44,158 bases of DNA from Pseudomonadota bacterium (GTDB taxonomy: Bacteria > Pseudomonadota > Alphaproteobacteria > Rhodobacterales > Rhodobacteraceae). The stretch covers positions 1-44,158 of the forward strand of contig JAKALB010000007.1 of NCBI GenBank assembly GCA_021813365.1. The letters run 5' to 3'. The notes beneath the pieces are model-generated. The model saw nothing but the letters and a program-made list of their open reading frames with translations. It was not told the origin of the DNA and ran no database searches. A program made the position numbers and the translations under genes. Below are positions 42,842 to 44,158 of this stretch, piece after piece (position 1 is the first letter of the stretch; each line of letters begins with the position of its first letter).

Positions 42842-44152
42842 ATGCTTGGCGTCCTGAGCGACCGCACCTTCCGCCACCTTTACGCGGCGCAGATCATCTC
42901 GCTGTTGGGCACCGGGCTTGCCACCGTGGCCCTGGGCCTCCTGGCCTGGAAGCTGGCGGGCGCGAATGCCGGGCTGGTCCTGGGCACGGCGCTGGCCATC
43001 AAGATGATCGCCTATGTCACGCTGGCCCCGGTCGCCTCGGCCCTGGCCGCGCGGTTGCCCCGCCGCGCCTTTCTGGTTGCGCTGGACCTGATCCGGGCTT
43101 TCGTCGTGCTGTTCCTGCCCTTTGTCTCGGAGGTCTGGCAGATCTACGTCCTGATCTTTCTGCTGCAAGCGGCCTCTGCCGGGTTCACTCCGGCGTTTCA
43201 GGCCACCATCCCCGATGTCCTGCCGGATGAGCGCCGCTACACCAATGCCCTGTCGCTGATGCGGCTGGCCGAGGATCTGGAACAGCTGCTCAGCCCGATG
43301 CTTGCGGCTGCCCTGCTGACGGTGGTCAGCTTTCCCATGCTGTTCGGCGGCACGGTTGCGGGTTTTGTCGTTTCGGCGGTGCTGGTCGTCTCGGTGCGGC
43401 TTCCGTTCCGCCCTTCGAGCGCCGCCGAGCCGTTCTGGACCACCACCACCAAGGGGATCCGTATCTACCTTGCGACGCCGCGCCTGCGCGGCCTGATGGT
43501 GATGGAGATGGCCGTCGCGGCCGCCGGCGCCATGGTCTATGTCAATACCGTGGTTCTGGTGCAGGCCCGCCTTGGCCTGGGCGCCGCTGAGGTCGCGCTG
43601 GCCTTTGCCGCCTTCGGCGCAGGGTCGATGCTGGCCGCGCTGCTGTTGCCGCGCGTGCTGGAACGGCTGGCCGACCGGCCGGTGATGCTGACCGGGGCGG
43701 CCCTGATGGTGGCCGTGGTCGCGGCCACGCCGCTGGTTGGCGGGCTTTGGGGCCTGATGCCGCTCTGGGCGCTCATCGGGTTCGGGTTTTCGCTGACCCA
43801 GACACCGATTGGCCGCATCCTGAACCGTTCGGCCAATCCCGAGGATCGCCCGGCCGTTTTCGCCGCGCAGTTCGCCCTGTCGCACGCCTGCTGGTTGCTC
43901 ACCTATCCGCTGGCGGGCTGGGTCGGCGCCGGGTTCGGCCTGAATGCGGCGGCGCTTGGCCTTGCGGGCCTGGGGCTGGCCGCCCTGGCCCTGGCGCTGC
44001 GGCTCTGGCCCGCGTTCGACCCGGTGCAGGTGCGCCACAGCCATGCTGACCTGCCCGCGGACCATCCGCATCTGGCGAATGCCGCAGGCAGGGTGCATAG
44101 CCATGCCTTCACGATCGACGCCCTGCACCGGCAGTGGCCAAGGCCGGCCTGA
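42842..44152 (+). CDS. MFS transporter with His-rich C-terminal tail
   Basis: A 436-aa major facilitator protein. The start at 42842 (MLGVLSDRTFRHLYAAQII) is 7 bp after the MerR stop, so it is in the same operon; an ATG at 42794 would overlap merR. The last 35 residues form a cytoplasmic tail rich in His (RHSHADLPADHPHL, RVHSHAFTIDALHRQW), probably a metal-binding site. With the regulator upstream, a role in metal efflux is the simplest view, but the family alone would not say so. Confidence 0.9.
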   Translation: MLGVLSDRTFRHLYAAQIISLLGTGLATVALGLLAWKLAGANAGLVLGTALAIKMIAYVTLAPVASALAARLPRRAFLVALDLIRAFVVLFLPFVSEVWQIYVLIFLLQAASAGFTPAFQATIPDVLPDERRYTNALSLMRLAEDLEQLLSPMLAAALLTVVSFPMLFGGTVAGFVVSAVLVVSVRLPFRPSSAAEPFWTTTTKGIRIYLATPRLRGLMVMEMAVAAAGAMVYVNTVVLVQARLGLGAAEVALAFAAFGAGSMLAALLLPRVLERLADRPVMLTGAALMVAVVAATPLVGGLWGLMPLWALIGFGFSLTQTPIGRILNRSANPEDRPAVFAAQFALSHACWLLTYPLAGWVGAGFGLNAAALGLAGLGLAALALALRLWPAFDPVQVRHSHADLPADHPHLANAAGRVHSHAFTIDALHRQWPRPA

Positions 44153-44158
44153 TACCGG

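Overview
The window is GC-rich (roughly two thirds G+C by eye), has coding on both strands, and looks like chromosome from an alphaproteobacterium of the Rhodobacteraceae type. The pointers are the aerobic cobaltochelatase genes cobS and cobT, a BolA and J-domain pair beside cobS, a CoxMSL-ordered molybdenum hydroxylase, a cupin with the motif of DMSP lyases, and short intergenic repeats built around a GGGATATTT...GGCAAGATGAA core that I associate with this family. I see no phage, transposase or CRISPR array. Several blocks look accessory, but without signs of recent insertion.

Layout. Positions 1-17.6 kb are mostly housekeeping: malate synthase G, BolA, a J-domain protein, CobS, a secreted nuclease, an FMN reductase, CobT, aminopeptidase P, SufE, a lipoprotein, RNase D, purN-purM with a 4-bp overlap, a CAU tRNA (probably tRNA-Ile2), a PhnB-like protein, a small membrane ORF coupled to a DMSP-lyase-like cupin, and a CHAD protein. 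Positions 17.7-21.7 kb hold a three-subunit molybdenum hydroxylase (FAD, 2Fe-2S and Mo subunits) followed by a MoaD/ThiS-like carrier. Positions 22-25.9 kb hold an acyl-homoserine-lactone synthase with no LuxR in the window; divergent from it are a response regulator whose output domain looks like a degenerate GGDEF, and a multi-pass membrane histidine kinase.

Positions 25.9-33 kb form a likely carbohydrate-uptake regulon. A LacI-family regulator lies between an aldo/keto reductase-creatininase operon on its own strand and a divergent set with a sterol-desaturase-like membrane oxygenase plus a sugar ABC transporter (binding protein, permease, ATPase). Two near-identical 16-bp palindromes, one in front of each promoter region, tie the two sides together.

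Positions 33.2-37 kb are a minus-strand copper, thiol and cytochrome module: SCO, TlpA-like thioredoxin, cytochrome c, a 44-residue membrane peptide, a DUF411/CopG-like protein, a Tat-exported beta-propeller-like protein and a Cys/Met-rich secreted protein, several joined by ATGA overlaps. Positions 37.2-40 kb are a reactive-sulfur module: an ArsR-rhodanese fusion, a perfect inverted-repeat operator, a persulfide-dioxygenase-like metallo-hydrolase and an MFS transporter. Positions 40-44.1 kb are a divalent-metal efflux module: a Zn/Cd/Pb-type P-type ATPase, a divergent MerR regulator with a classic dyad in the shared promoter, and an MFS protein with a His-rich tail.

The parts most likely to hold undescribed biology are the orphan AHL synthase beside the degenerate-GGDEF two-component pair, the LacI regulon with its unusual gene content, and the copper/cytochrome module with its tiny membrane protein.
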